From: Bog-756 sp963699055
GTDB lineage: Bacteria > Actinomycetota > Acidimicrobiia > Acidimicrobiales > RAAP-2
DNA: 64,000 bases
NCBI GenBank assembly: GCA_963699055.1
Contig: CAVOTA010000001.1
Location: 62,001-126,000, forward strand
Direction: 5' to 3'
Shown: in pieces, positions 38,967 to 47,016 of the stretch
Layout: each line of letters starts with the position of its first letter
Numbering within the stretch: the stretch's first letter is position 1
Translations under genes and position numbers: made by a program
The notes under the pieces: generated by a model
The model's database searches: none
Seen by the model: the letters and a program-made list of their open reading frames with translations, nothing else
Told to the model about the DNA's origin: nothing

Positions 38967-39770
38967 TCAGGCGGGGGGAGGAGCGTCCGGGCCCGGCGCC
39001 GTCGGCGGGTCCGGTACCGGGGGCGGGGGCGGAGCGGCAGGTGGCGGGGTGTAGGCCGGGGCCGGCGGATAGGGCGGTTGGGGGGAGTACGTCGGCGCCG
39101 CCGGATAGGCCGGGGGTCCGGCATAGGGGTACGGGTTCGGCGCCGGCCCGCTCGGTGCGGGGGGCTGGTCCGGCCAGGCCTGGTGGGGGGCGGCGTAGGG
39201 CGCAGCCGGGTAGGTGGGCGCAGCCGGGTACGCCGGGGCGGTCGGGTACGCCGGTGCGGTCGGGTACGCCGGTGCGGTCGGATCGGACCAGGAGCCCACG
39301 GCGGGCGTGGACGCCGGGAAGGCACCGGCGCCGACCAGCTCGGACGGATCGCCGGGACCCGGATCGGCCGGCCAGGCAGCGGAGCCGTCGACCCGCTCGT
39401 CGTCCTGGTCGTCCCGTGGCTTGCGCAGCACCCAGATCAGGCCGATGGCGGCCACCGCCAGCGACAGCACGAAGACGGCCATCGAGGCGAGGCCCCGTCG
39501 GTCGGCCAGGGACTGGCACTGCTGGATGAACGTCGTCCACTGGTGGTGCGCCGTCACGTTCGACTTCGGAGGCTGGGGCCCGGCCCCGATGGACCCGGGC
39601 TCGGCCAGGGCCTCGGCCGCCGTCTCGGAGCTGGTGCTCGGACCGCACGTGCCGCCGACCGCCGGCGCCGGCAGGGCCGTCAGCATCCCGGCCGCGGCAT
39701 AGGCAGTGCCGAAGCAGCCGATGAACACGAACAGCAGGACGAGGGCGGTGCGGGCGGGGGACGGCTTCAT
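38967..39770 (-). CDS. Proline/tyrosine-rich two-helix membrane protein
   Basis: 267 residues from ATG 39770, which has AAAGGA nine bases upstream. Two transmembrane segments (about 9-30 and 96-115) flank a short extracytoplasmic loop with two cysteines. The C-terminal 120 residues are Pro/Ala/Tyr-rich with TAPAYP repeats and a terminal polyproline run. Such tails occur in actinobacterial membrane proteins with regulatory or scaffolding roles; no enzyme domain is visible. Confidence 0.7.
   Translation of the reverse strand: MKPSPARTALVLLFVFIGCFGTAYAAAGMLTALPAPAVGGTCGPSTSSETAAEALAEPGSIGAGPQPPKSNVTAHHQWTTFIQQCQSLADRRGLASMAVFVLSLAVAAIGLIWVLRKPRDDQDDERVDGSAAWPADPGPGDPSELVGAGAFPASTPAVGSWSDPTAPAYPTAPAYPTAPAYPAAPTYPAAPYAAPHQAWPDQPPAPSGPAPNPYPYAGPPAYPAAPTYSPQPPYPPAPAYTPPPAAPPPPPVPDPPTAPGPDAPPPA
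39225..39285 (-). repeat. 18-base repeats encoding TAPAYP units
   Basis: About three near-identical copies of an 18-base unit (plus strand GTCGGGTACGCCGGTGCG and variants) within the proline-rich tail of the membrane protein. Confidence 0.7.
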
Positions 39771-39794
39771 CACGGATCCTTTCGAACGCCCGTG

Positions 39795-39800
39795 ATCGTA
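39795..39800 (-). promoter_or_regulatory. -10 hexamer TACGAT upstream of the Pro-rich membrane protein
   Basis: TACGAT on the minus strand, 24 bases before ATG 39770, followed by an AAAGGA ribosome binding site. It is divergent from the TAACGT promoter at 39871. Confidence 0.4.
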
Positions 39801-39870
39801 GTCACGGACGGCCCGTCTGCGGCCGCGGCCCGCCCCCGGTGCAGGTTCCGGCCGCACCGGGGGCACCGGC

Positions 39871-39876
39871 TAACGT
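39871..39876 (+). promoter_or_regulatory. -10 hexamer TAACGT upstream of the 39941 gene
   Basis: TAACGT predicts a leader of about 58 bases ending in CAGGAGAGCC before ATG 39941. Confidence 0.35.
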
Positions 39877-39940
39877 CGTCCCCCGGAGGGACCAGGTGGC
39901 CGTGCGCGGTCCCGGTCCCGGACGTCAGATCAGGAGAGCC

Positions 39941-40309
39941 ATGGACATCGAGCAGTTCTACAGCGCCGACGAGCGCCGCCGGCAGTCGGTCGAGGTCGAG
40001 TTCGGCAACAACTGGTTCGACGCCAAGGGCAGCCGCTGGGAGCTCAGCTGGGTGGAGGACACCGGCGAGCTCTACGCCATGCTCGAGCTCACCCCCGAGG
40101 CCGACACGTGGACGCCCTTCGGTGACATCGAGGTCGAGGACGCCAAGGTCGACACCCTGGTCGTGACCGTGCTCGGGACGATCGCGTCCCGCGACGAGGT
40201 CGAGCAGCTGCTCGAGGGTTGGGCCGACCACATGGCCGAGCCCGACGGGGTGGCCTGGGTGGCCGATCGACTCCGGTCCGCCGGCATCGCCCGGCCCTCG
40301 TTGGACTGA
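39941..40309 (+). CDS. Conserved hypothetical protein
   Basis: 122 residues, acidic, with AGGAG five bases before the ATG. The sequence starts MDIEQFYSADERRRQS and contains EVEFGNNWFDAKGSRWELSW and a helical C-terminus (EVEQLLEGWADHMAEPDGVAWV). It is cytoplasmic by composition. No family recognised. It is followed after 11 bases by another small acidic gene in the same direction. Confidence 0.72.
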   Translation: MDIEQFYSADERRRQSVEVEFGNNWFDAKGSRWELSWVEDTGELYAMLELTPEADTWTPFGDIEVEDAKVDTLVVTVLGTIASRDEVEQLLEGWADHMAEPDGVAWVADRLRSAGIARPSLD

Positions 40310-40320
40310 GCGGCGCGGCG

Positions 40321-40680
40321 GTGGAGGTGCTCGTGGACCTGGCCGGCGGCCGGGTGTGGCTCGAGGGCTGGGAGGACTTCGGCGCCGTGGTCGTCAGTGC
40401 GCGGGCCGAGCGCCCCGGCGAGCCTGACGACCGTGCGGCCGCCGGCCTGGCCGAGACCCTCGAAGCCGCCGGGGCCGGGTGGATGGACCCCGACGGTGAT
40501 GCGCGCATCCCCGCCGACGCCCTGCGGTCGTTGGCCGCACGGGCGGCCGACGACGAGGGCTTCGAGCTCGGCGACGGGTGGGAGTCGGACTTCACCGGCA
40601 TGCTGGACGACGCCGGAAGCAGCGGTTGGATCGATGACGATGGTGCCGTCCGGGCCCATGTCGAGTGGAGGGATGCCTGA
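40321..40680 (+). CDS. Conserved hypothetical acidic protein
   Basis: 119 residues from the GTG at 40321. It is very acidic and Asp/Gly-rich (DDEGFELGDGWESDFTGMLDDAGSSGWIDDDG). No signal or transmembrane segment and no known motif. The stop overlaps the next ATG in TGATG, so it belongs to a four-gene unit with the upstream hypothetical gene and the downstream oxidoreductase and SnoaL-like genes. Confidence 0.6.
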   Translation: MEVLVDLAGGRVWLEGWEDFGAVVVSARAERPGEPDDRAAAGLAETLEAAGAGWMDPDGDARIPADALRSLAARAADDEGFELGDGWESDFTGMLDDAGSSGWIDDDGAVRAHVEWRDA

Positions 40681-41555
40681 TGCGGTTCTCGTACGCGGAG
40701 TCGATGGTCGATCCGGCCTACTACCTGCCACTGGCCGTGGCCGCCGAGGAGGCCGGCTACGACTCGATGGTCGTGCCCGACAGCCTCTGCTATCCGGAGG
40801 TGTCGGACTCGACCTACCCGTTCAACCCCGACGGGACCCGGGAGTTCCTCGAGGGCAAGCCGTTCATCGAGCCGTTCTCCCTCATCCCGGCCATGGGGGC
40901 GGTGACCGGGCGGATCCGGTTCGTGACCTTCGTAGTGAAGCTGCCCATGCGGCATCCGCTGATCGTGGCCAAGCAGGCCACCTCGGTGGCCGTCCTGACC
41001 GGCAACCGCCTGTCGCTCGGGGTGGGCACCAGCCCGTGGCCCGAGGACTACCAGCTCGTCGACGTGCCCTGGGAGGGCCGGGGCCGGCGCATGGACGAGG
41101 CCGTCGACATCGTGCGGGGCCTGTCGGCCGGCGGGTACTTCGAGTACCACGGCGAGTGCTACGACCTCCCGTCGGTGATGATGAGCCCCACGCCCACCGA
41201 GCCGCTGCCGATCCTGGTGGGAGGGCACGCCACGCCGGCGCTCCGCCGGGCGGCCCGGTGCGACGGCTGGCTCCACGGCGGCGGCGACCCGGCGGACCTG
41301 CCCGGCCTGCTGGCCAAGCTCCATCAGCTCCGCGAGGAGGAGGGCACCGCCGACAAGCCGTTCGAGGTCCACGTGATCTCGCTCGACGCATTCAGTCTCG
41401 ACGGCATCCACCGACTGGAGGAGACGGGGGTGACCGATGTCATCGTCGGCTTCCGCTGGCCCTACGACGTGGCTCCCGACACCGAACCGCTCCAGGCAAA
41501 ACTTGACAACCTGAAGCGGTTCGCCGACGACGTCATCGCCAAGGTGGACCGGTGA
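40680..41555 (+). CDS. LLM-class (luciferase-like, probably F420-dependent) oxidoreductase
   Basis: 291 residues of a TIM-barrel luciferase-like fold: VAAEEAGYDSMVVPDS, PLIVAKQATSVAVLTGNRLSLGVGTSPWPEDY, and EPLPILVGGHATPALRRAARCDGWL, all typical of actinobacterial F420-linked members. It would use reduced flavin or F420 to reduce or oxidise an unknown organic substrate. Cofactor choice is inferred from the actinobacterial context. ATG 40680 overlaps the previous stop; the 3' end overlaps the next gene by four bases. Confidence 0.87.
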   Translation: MRFSYAESMVDPAYYLPLAVAAEEAGYDSMVVPDSLCYPEVSDSTYPFNPDGTREFLEGKPFIEPFSLIPAMGAVTGRIRFVTFVVKLPMRHPLIVAKQATSVAVLTGNRLSLGVGTSPWPEDYQLVDVPWEGRGRRMDEAVDIVRGLSAGGYFEYHGECYDLPSVMMSPTPTEPLPILVGGHATPALRRAARCDGWLHGGGDPADLPGLLAKLHQLREEEGTADKPFEVHVISLDAFSLDGIHRLEETGVTDVIVGFRWPYDVAPDTEPLQAKLDNLKRFADDVIAKVDR

Positions 41556-41971
41556 GTGCTCCCGACGGCGGAGTTGTGCGGACGCCACGCCAGCTCGGTC
41601 AGGCCTCCATGGCTGCCGTCCAGGCGGGCGACCGCGAGGGGTGGCTGGCGCTGTTTTCCGACGACGCCGTGGTCCAGGACCCGGTCGGACCCTCGGCGTT
41701 CGATCCCGAGGGGACGGGGCATCGGGGACCCGTTGCCATCGCCGCCTTCTACGACAACGTCATCGGCGCCAACGAGTCGATCCGCTTCCACATCCGCCAG
41801 TCGTTCGAGTGCGGCGACGAGGTGGCCAATGTCGGGGTGATCCGCATCGGGTTCGCCGGCGGGGGTGCGGTCGAGGTCGACGGCGTCTACTGCTATCGGC
41901 GCGGACCCGACGGCAGGTTGGCCTCGCTGCGGGCGTTCTGGGAGGCGGACCAGATCCGCAGCGTGGAGTAG
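41552..41971 (+). CDS. SnoaL/NTF2-like protein
   Basis: 139 residues with the cone-shaped NTF2-like pattern: N-terminal helices (AAVQAGDREGWLALFSDDAVVQDPVG), a GHRGPVAIAAFYDNV segment and C-terminal sheet ending in LRAFWEADQIR. Members include ketosteroid isomerases and polyketide cyclases, but many bind unknown small ligands. A GTG start overlaps the oxidoreductase stop, so the two proteins may act on the same compound. Confidence 0.8.
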   Translation: MSAPDGGVVRTPRQLGQASMAAVQAGDREGWLALFSDDAVVQDPVGPSAFDPEGTGHRGPVAIAAFYDNVIGANESIRFHIRQSFECGDEVANVGVIRIGFAGGGAVEVDGVYCYRRGPDGRLASLRAFWEADQIRSVE

Positions 41972-41984
41972 GCGCCGGGCGCCG

Positions 41985-43247
41985 TCACGCCGCCCGGGTG
42001 GGCGCCGTCGCGTCGCGGACGACCATGGGTGCCTCCCAGTCGGGCATGGCCAGCACCATCTGCACGTCGGAGATGTGGCGCTCGAGGAACGCCCCCTCGC
42101 AGTAGCAGAGGTAGAAGTCCCACAACCGGCGGAACCGCTCGTCGAGACCGAGGGCGGCGACCTCTTCGGTGTGCCCGGACAGGTTCAGGCGCCACCGGTG
42201 CAGCGTCTCGGCGTAGTGGCGGCCGATGTCCTCGACGTCGATCACGCTGAGCGGTGTCGCCCGCCGGACCGAGCGGGTGATCGCCTCCATCGACGGGATG
42301 CACCCCCCGGGGAAGATGTACTCGCGCACGAAGTCGGTGCCGTTCTTGGCCCGGTCGAAGCTGCGGTCGTCCACGGTGATCGCCTGGAGTGCCATGAGGC
42401 CCCGCTCGTGGAGCAAGCCGGCGCAGGTCCCGAAGAAGCTGTCGTACTGGCGCCAGTCCACCGCCTCGACCATCTCGATGGACACGAGCTTGTCGTAGGT
42501 CCCGGTGAGGTCCCGGTAGTCCCGGTCGAGCACCGTGACCCGGTCGGCCAGGCCCTCGTCCACCACCCGCTTGGCGGCGTGCTCGAATTGGGCGTCGGAG
42601 ATGGTGGTGGTGGTGACCCGGCAGCCGTAGCGCGATGCCGCGTGGCAGGCGAAGCCGCCCCACCCGGTGCCGATCTCGACGACGTGGTCGTCGGGGCCCA
42701 GCCCCAGCTTGGTGCACAGCCGGTCGAGTTTCGTCCGCTGGGCGTCGGCCAGGCCCATGTCCGGGTCGACGAAGATCGCCGACGAGTACATCATCGTCTC
42801 GTCCAGCATGAGGGCGAAGAAGTCGTTCGAGAGGTCGTAGTGCGACCGGATGTTGTGGCGGTCGACGTGCCTGGACGGGGGGCGGAGGCGGCGGAACCAG
42901 TCCGTCGACGTCCCGACCACCTGGCCGACCCGGTCCTGCACGGCCGTGACCGGACGCAGCCCACGGCTCAGCACCCGGGTCAGCGTGGTGAGGTCGTCGC
43001 ACTCCCACAGCCCGTCGGCATAGTCACGGCCGAGTCCCACCGACCCCTGGCACAGCGTGCTCCAGTAGACGGTGGGGTCGTGGATCACCATGGTGACCTC
43101 GGGTGCCCCCCCGCCGAAGCGGTGGGTGCCGTCGGGGTCGACCACCACCAGGGTCCCACCACGCAGATGGGAGGCAAGGAGCCGCAGGAACCACGCCGCC
43201 GCGGGTGTGGCGCGGGTGCCGAGCAGACCGATGGGGAGCTCCGCCAT
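41985..43247 (-). CDS. cfa: Cyclopropane-fatty-acyl-phospholipid synthase family methyltransferase
   Basis: 420 residues. Conserved CFA blocks: NIRSHYDLSNDFFALMLDETMMYSSAIF, the SAM site VVEIGTGWGGFACHAA, and YIFPGGCIPS. It transfers a methyl group from SAM onto a double bond of a membrane phospholipid acyl chain, giving a cyclopropane or methylated product. AGGAGG lies seven bases before ATG 43247, inside the end of the DUF1365 gene. It is the third gene of a flavoprotein-DUF1365-CFA operon. Confidence 0.92.
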   Translation of the reverse strand: MAELPIGLLGTRATPAAAWFLRLLASHLRGGTLVVVDPDGTHRFGGGAPEVTMVIHDPTVYWSTLCQGSVGLGRDYADGLWECDDLTTLTRVLSRGLRPVTAVQDRVGQVVGTSTDWFRRLRPPSRHVDRHNIRSHYDLSNDFFALMLDETMMYSSAIFVDPDMGLADAQRTKLDRLCTKLGLGPDDHVVEIGTGWGGFACHAASRYGCRVTTTTISDAQFEHAAKRVVDEGLADRVTVLDRDYRDLTGTYDKLVSIEMVEAVDWRQYDSFFGTCAGLLHERGLMALQAITVDDRSFDRAKNGTDFVREYIFPGGCIPSMEAITRSVRRATPLSVIDVEDIGRHYAETLHRWRLNLSGHTEEVAALGLDERFRRLWDFYLCYCEGAFLERHISDVQMVLAMPDWEAPMVVRDATAPTRAA

Positions 43248-43249
43248 GT

Positions 43250-44095
43250 TCAGTCCTCCTGTCGCCCGCCGGGGAACCGCCCCCCGCAGCCACCGGAGCG
43301 TACCGAGCCGTCGTGCCCCACGTGCTCCCGGAGCGTCTCCGGGTGCCGGTGGAAGGGCACACCCCTGGCCCGCAGGACGAGCGCCTGGCGGTAGATGCCC
43401 CAGGACACCCGCAGGGTCATCAGCGGGAAGCGCCACAGGAGGCGGCCGAGGGACCGACGTGTGGCCGGCACCCGGGTGAGGGCCATGGTGGCGCCGAACA
43501 CCGACTCGTCACCCTGGACGTCGTCGACGGCCAGGGTGAGGTGGTCACCGGGCACACCGACGGAGAAGCGGTGGGTGAGATCCATCGGCAGGAACGGGGA
43601 CACGTGCATTGCCTTGGCCACGTCGTGGCGGCCGGTGCCGGGGAGCACATAGGCGGTGCGCTCGTGCCACGGGGTGTTGGTCACCTCGACCACGACGGTC
43701 TCCACGGTCGAGCCCGTCGGGTCGTAGCAGTAGTACGTGGTGATGGGGTTGAACAGCCAGCCCCAGGTGCGCAGCTGGGTGAGCACGGCGACCGGCCCGG
43801 TCGGCCGGATACCGGTGCGGGAGGCGACCAGGTCCCGGACGGCCCCGTCCAGCGGCTCCGCCGGGTCACCGAGGTGGTCGCGCCGGCGGAACGAGACGGC
43901 GTTGGACCGCTCGGCACTCCACAGGGGGTGGAGTGCGCAGACGGCATCGACCTCGGCGAGGTCGAGGAGGACCACGGCGATCCGGTAGGCGAACCGGTGG
44001 TCGATCGGGGTGTGGCGGTGGTGGACCACCCGGCCTTCGTAGAGGGCGCTGCGCAGACCGGCGCCCGCGGCGGACGGGACCGGACGGGCCGGCAT
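43250..44095 (-). CDS. DUF1365 family protein
   Basis: 281 residues. It begins near SALYEGRVVHHRHTPIDHRFAYRI and contains WGWLFNPITTYYCYD, EVTNTPWHERTAYVLP and KAMHVSPFLPMD, hallmarks of DUF1365. The biochemical role is unknown, but the family is almost always encoded between a flavin amine-oxidase-like gene and a CFA-type methyltransferase, as here, so it probably acts in fatty acid or lipid modification. It is 14 bases from the upstream gene and two bases from cfa. Confidence 0.9.
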   Translation of the reverse strand: MPARPVPSAAGAGLRSALYEGRVVHHRHTPIDHRFAYRIAVVLLDLAEVDAVCALHPLWSAERSNAVSFRRRDHLGDPAEPLDGAVRDLVASRTGIRPTGPVAVLTQLRTWGWLFNPITTYYCYDPTGSTVETVVVEVTNTPWHERTAYVLPGTGRHDVAKAMHVSPFLPMDLTHRFSVGVPGDHLTLAVDDVQGDESVFGATMALTRVPATRRSLGRLLWRFPLMTLRVSWGIYRQALVLRARGVPFHRHPETLREHVGHDGSVRSGGCGGRFPGGRQED

Positions 44096-44109
44096 CGGGG
44101 CGACCGACC

Positions 44110-45357
44110 TCACAGGTCCACGCCGGCCAGTCGCCGGCACACCACCCGCGCGCTCTGGACGCCGTCCTCGTGGAAGCCGTAGCCCCAGTAGGCGCCGGCG
44201 TACCACGTGCGGTGCCGTCCGTTCAGCTCCTCGTGCCGGGTCTGGGCGGCGATGGCGGCCGTGTCGTAGACGGGGTGGGCGTAGTCGAACGAGCGCAGGA
44301 CGGTGGCCGGGTCGATGGCGTCCTCGCGGTTGAGGGTGAGGAGGAGCTCGTCGGCCGACTCGATCCCCTGGAGGGTGCGCATCCGGTAGGTGAGGGTGGC
44401 CCGACCCGGACGGTCGGGGACCCGGTGGTAGTTCCAGCTGGCCCACGCCCGTCGGTTGGCCGGCAGGAGGCGGACGTCGGTGTGGAGGGTGGCCCGGTTG
44501 GGCTGGTAGCGGATGGCCCCCAGCACCTCGCGCTCGACGGGCGACGGGTCGGACAACAGGTCGAGGGCCTGGTCGCTGTGGGTCGCCACCACCACCTGGT
44601 CGAAGTGCTCGGGCCCCGACGGCGTGTGGAGCTCGACCTCGTCGGCGGTGCGGGTGATCTTGGTGACCGGCTCGCCGAGCCGCACCCGGCGCCCGAGCCG
44701 GGACAGCACCGCGTCGACGTAGTGGCGGGACCCACCGCTGACGGTGCGCCAGGCCGGCTGGTTCCCGTACTCGAGCAGGCCGTGATTGGCGAAGAAGCGG
44801 GCAAAGGTGACGGCGGGGATGTCGAGGAAGGTGGAGGGGTCTGCCGACCAGATCGAGGACCCCATCGGGACCAGATACCAGTCGAGGAACGGGGCCGACC
44901 ACCGCCCCGACGCCAACAGGTCGCCGAGCGAGACCGTCGGGTCGGCCGGACCGTCGAGCAGTGCCCGGGCCTGGCGGTTGAACCGGACGATGTCACCGAG
45001 CATCCGCAGGAACGCCGGACGCACCAGATTGCGACGCTGGGCGAAGACGGTGCCGAACGACGAGCCCTTCCACTCGATGCCGCTGACCTCGTCGCACACC
45101 CCGAAGCTCATGTCGCTGGGCTTGGTGTCGATCCCGAGGTCGTCGAAGAGGGCGACCAGGCCGGGGTAGTTGCGCTCGTTGTAGACGAGGAAGCCGGTGT
45201 CGACGTCGACGGAGCCGTCGCCGAGGTCGACGCGGACGGTATGGGCGTGCCCGCCCGCACGGTCGTCGGCCTCGAACAGCGTGACGTCGTGGTCCCGGCC
45301 GAGCAGGTGCGCGCAGGCCAGCCCGGACACCCCGGTGCCCACGATGGCGATCCTCAT
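44110..45357 (-). CDS. FAD-dependent amine-oxidase-like flavoprotein of the CFA operon
   Basis: 415 residues. N-terminal dinucleotide-binding GTGVSGLACAHLLG with FEADDRAGGHAHT, a middle domain with SIWSADPSTFLDIPAVTF, and C-terminal WYAGAYWGYGFHEDGVQSA. Homologues in conserved lipid-modification clusters are thought to desaturate or oxidise acyl chains. ATG 45357 gives a start right at the Rossmann motif. It is the first gene of a three-gene minus-strand operon, divergent from the SRPBCC-SDR fusion. Confidence 0.88.
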   Translation of the reverse strand: MRIAIVGTGVSGLACAHLLGRDHDVTLFEADDRAGGHAHTVRVDLGDGSVDVDTGFLVYNERNYPGLVALFDDLGIDTKPSDMSFGVCDEVSGIEWKGSSFGTVFAQRRNLVRPAFLRMLGDIVRFNRQARALLDGPADPTVSLGDLLASGRWSAPFLDWYLVPMGSSIWSADPSTFLDIPAVTFARFFANHGLLEYGNQPAWRTVSGGSRHYVDAVLSRLGRRVRLGEPVTKITRTADEVELHTPSGPEHFDQVVVATHSDQALDLLSDPSPVEREVLGAIRYQPNRATLHTDVRLLPANRRAWASWNYHRVPDRPGRATLTYRMRTLQGIESADELLLTLNREDAIDPATVLRSFDYAHPVYDTAAIAAQTRHEELNGRHRTWYAGAYWGYGFHEDGVQSARVVCRRLAGVDL

Positions 45358-45455
45358 CCGTCCCGTCCGCCTCCCGTCGTAACCGTCGTGCACACCAGGG
45401 TTCGGAGCAGGAGGCAGGTCCGGATGACGCCGATCGGGATGGGCGGGCCGCTCGG

Positions 45456-45461
45456 TAGATT
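45456..45461 (+). promoter_or_regulatory. -10 hexamer TAGATT upstream of the SRPBCC-SDR gene
   Basis: Within the 173-base divergent region between the flavoprotein operon and the fusion gene. It predicts a leader of about 63 bases ending in GGAGG before ATG 45531. No clear -35 or ECF-type box was identified. Confidence 0.35.
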
Positions 45462-45530
45462 CGTCCCCGCCACGCGCCCGACCGATCCGTGACCGCACGG
45501 GTCGGGGTCGGACCACCTGGAGGACCCGCC

Positions 45531-46982
45531 ATGGCCCGCTACCGGGGCACCGTCATCTCGAAGCGCTCGGTCGGGGACACCTTCGACTACCTGGCCGACT
45601 TCACCAACACCGCCGAGTGGGACCCGGGGACGGCCGCGGCCGAGCGGCTGGACGCCGGAGACGTCGGTCCGGGCAGCGCCTTCCGCCTCGGTATCCGGTT
45701 CGGCCCGCGGACCCTGGTGCTCGACTACCGGATCGTGGCGTACGACCGGCCGCACCGGGTGGTGCTGCTGGGTGAGTCCGCCACCGTCCGCTCACAGGAC
45801 ACCGTCGCGGTCGTCCCCACCGCCGACGGCGGCGCCGTGGTGACCTACACGGCCGACCTGACCCTGCGGGGTCCCTATGCCCTGGTCAACCCGGTGCTCG
45901 GTCGGTACGTCGACCGGGTGGGCGACCAGGGGATCGAGGGCCTGCGCACCGTCCTCGCCGGACCGTCCGCGCCCGGTGACCGGCCTCGTGCGGGACGGGC
46001 GGTGGCTTCGGCGGTCGACGGTGTCCTCGAGGCCACCGTCGTGGGCAGCTTCTCCTCGATCGGCCCCGCGCTGCGGAGCCGTACCGCCGGGTGGGCGGAC
46101 CCGCCCCGGATGGACGGCCGTACCGCCCTGGTCACCGGGGCGACGTCGGGTCTCGGACTCGCCACGGCGCAGGGCCTGGCCGGACTGGGTGCCGAGGTGG
46201 TCCTGACCGCCCGGGGCCACGACCGGGCCGAGGCGGCCGTGGCGGCCGTGCGCCGCGCCGCACCCGGCGCCGCCGTCTCCTACCTGCTGGCCGACATGGG
46301 CGAATTCGACCAGGTGCGGGCCCTTGCCGCCGAGTTCCTGGACGTCCACGACCGGCTCGACGTCCTGGTGCACAACGCCGGGGCGCTGACCGCGGCGCGG
46401 ACCCTGACCGGGTCGGGCCTGGAGCTCACGGTCGCCTCCCAGGTCGCCGCCCCCTATCTCTTGACGGGTCTCCTGCTGCCGGCGCTGCGCGCCGGTGCCC
46501 CCTCCCGGGTCATCCAGGTGTCGTCGGGGGGCATGTACACCCAGCGGTTCGACCTGGACACCCTGGAGATGGGCCCGGACGACTACGACGGCACCGTTGC
46601 CTACGCCCGGGCCAAGCGGGCCCAACTGGTGCTCCTGCACGAGTGGGTCCGACGCACGGACGGCTCGGGCACCGTCTTCCACGCCATGCACCCGGGCTGG
46701 GCCGACACCCCGGGCGTCCGGTCCGCCCTGCCCGGATTCTCCCGGGTGATGGGCCCGGTCCTGCGCACTCCGGAACAGGGGGCGGACACCGCGGTGTGGC
46801 TGGCGGCCGCGCCCGACGGCGTCCGGTCGAACGGCGGTTTCTGGCTCGACCGCCGCCCGCGGTGGGAGAACAAGGCACCCTGGACCCGTCTGCCCGAGGC
46901 CGACTTCGTCGACGCCGGGGCCGAGCTGTGGGACTGGTGCGCACTGCGCACCGGGTGGGAGGGGCCGTCCCGGACGACGTGA
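45531..46982 (+). CDS. SRPBCC-short-chain dehydrogenase fusion protein
   Basis: 483 residues. Residues 1-145 form an SRPBCC (START-like) ligand-binding domain (RGTVISKRSVGDTFDYLADF ... YVDRVGDQGIEGL). Residues about 195-470 form a short-chain dehydrogenase: TGATSGLG cofactor motif, HNAG, catalytic YARAK. The fusion joins a hydrophobic-ligand pocket to an NAD(P) oxidoreductase. SDR genes accompany the flavoprotein-DUF1365-CFA set in other bacteria, so it likely acts on the same lipid. GGAGG precedes the ATG. Confidence 0.88.
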   Translation: MARYRGTVISKRSVGDTFDYLADFTNTAEWDPGTAAAERLDAGDVGPGSAFRLGIRFGPRTLVLDYRIVAYDRPHRVVLLGESATVRSQDTVAVVPTADGGAVVTYTADLTLRGPYALVNPVLGRYVDRVGDQGIEGLRTVLAGPSAPGDRPRAGRAVASAVDGVLEATVVGSFSSIGPALRSRTAGWADPPRMDGRTALVTGATSGLGLATAQGLAGLGAEVVLTARGHDRAEAAVAAVRRAAPGAAVSYLLADMGEFDQVRALAAEFLDVHDRLDVLVHNAGALTAARTLTGSGLELTVASQVAAPYLLTGLLLPALRAGAPSRVIQVSSGGMYTQRFDLDTLEMGPDDYDGTVAYARAKRAQLVLLHEWVRRTDGSGTVFHAMHPGWADTPGVRSALPGFSRVMGPVLRTPEQGADTAVWLAAAPDGVRSNGGFWLDRRPRWENKAPWTRLPEADFVDAGAELWDWCALRTGWEGPSRTT

Positions 46983-47016
46983 GGCCGGCGGTCGGACGGA
47001 GCCCGGCCGTCCGGTG

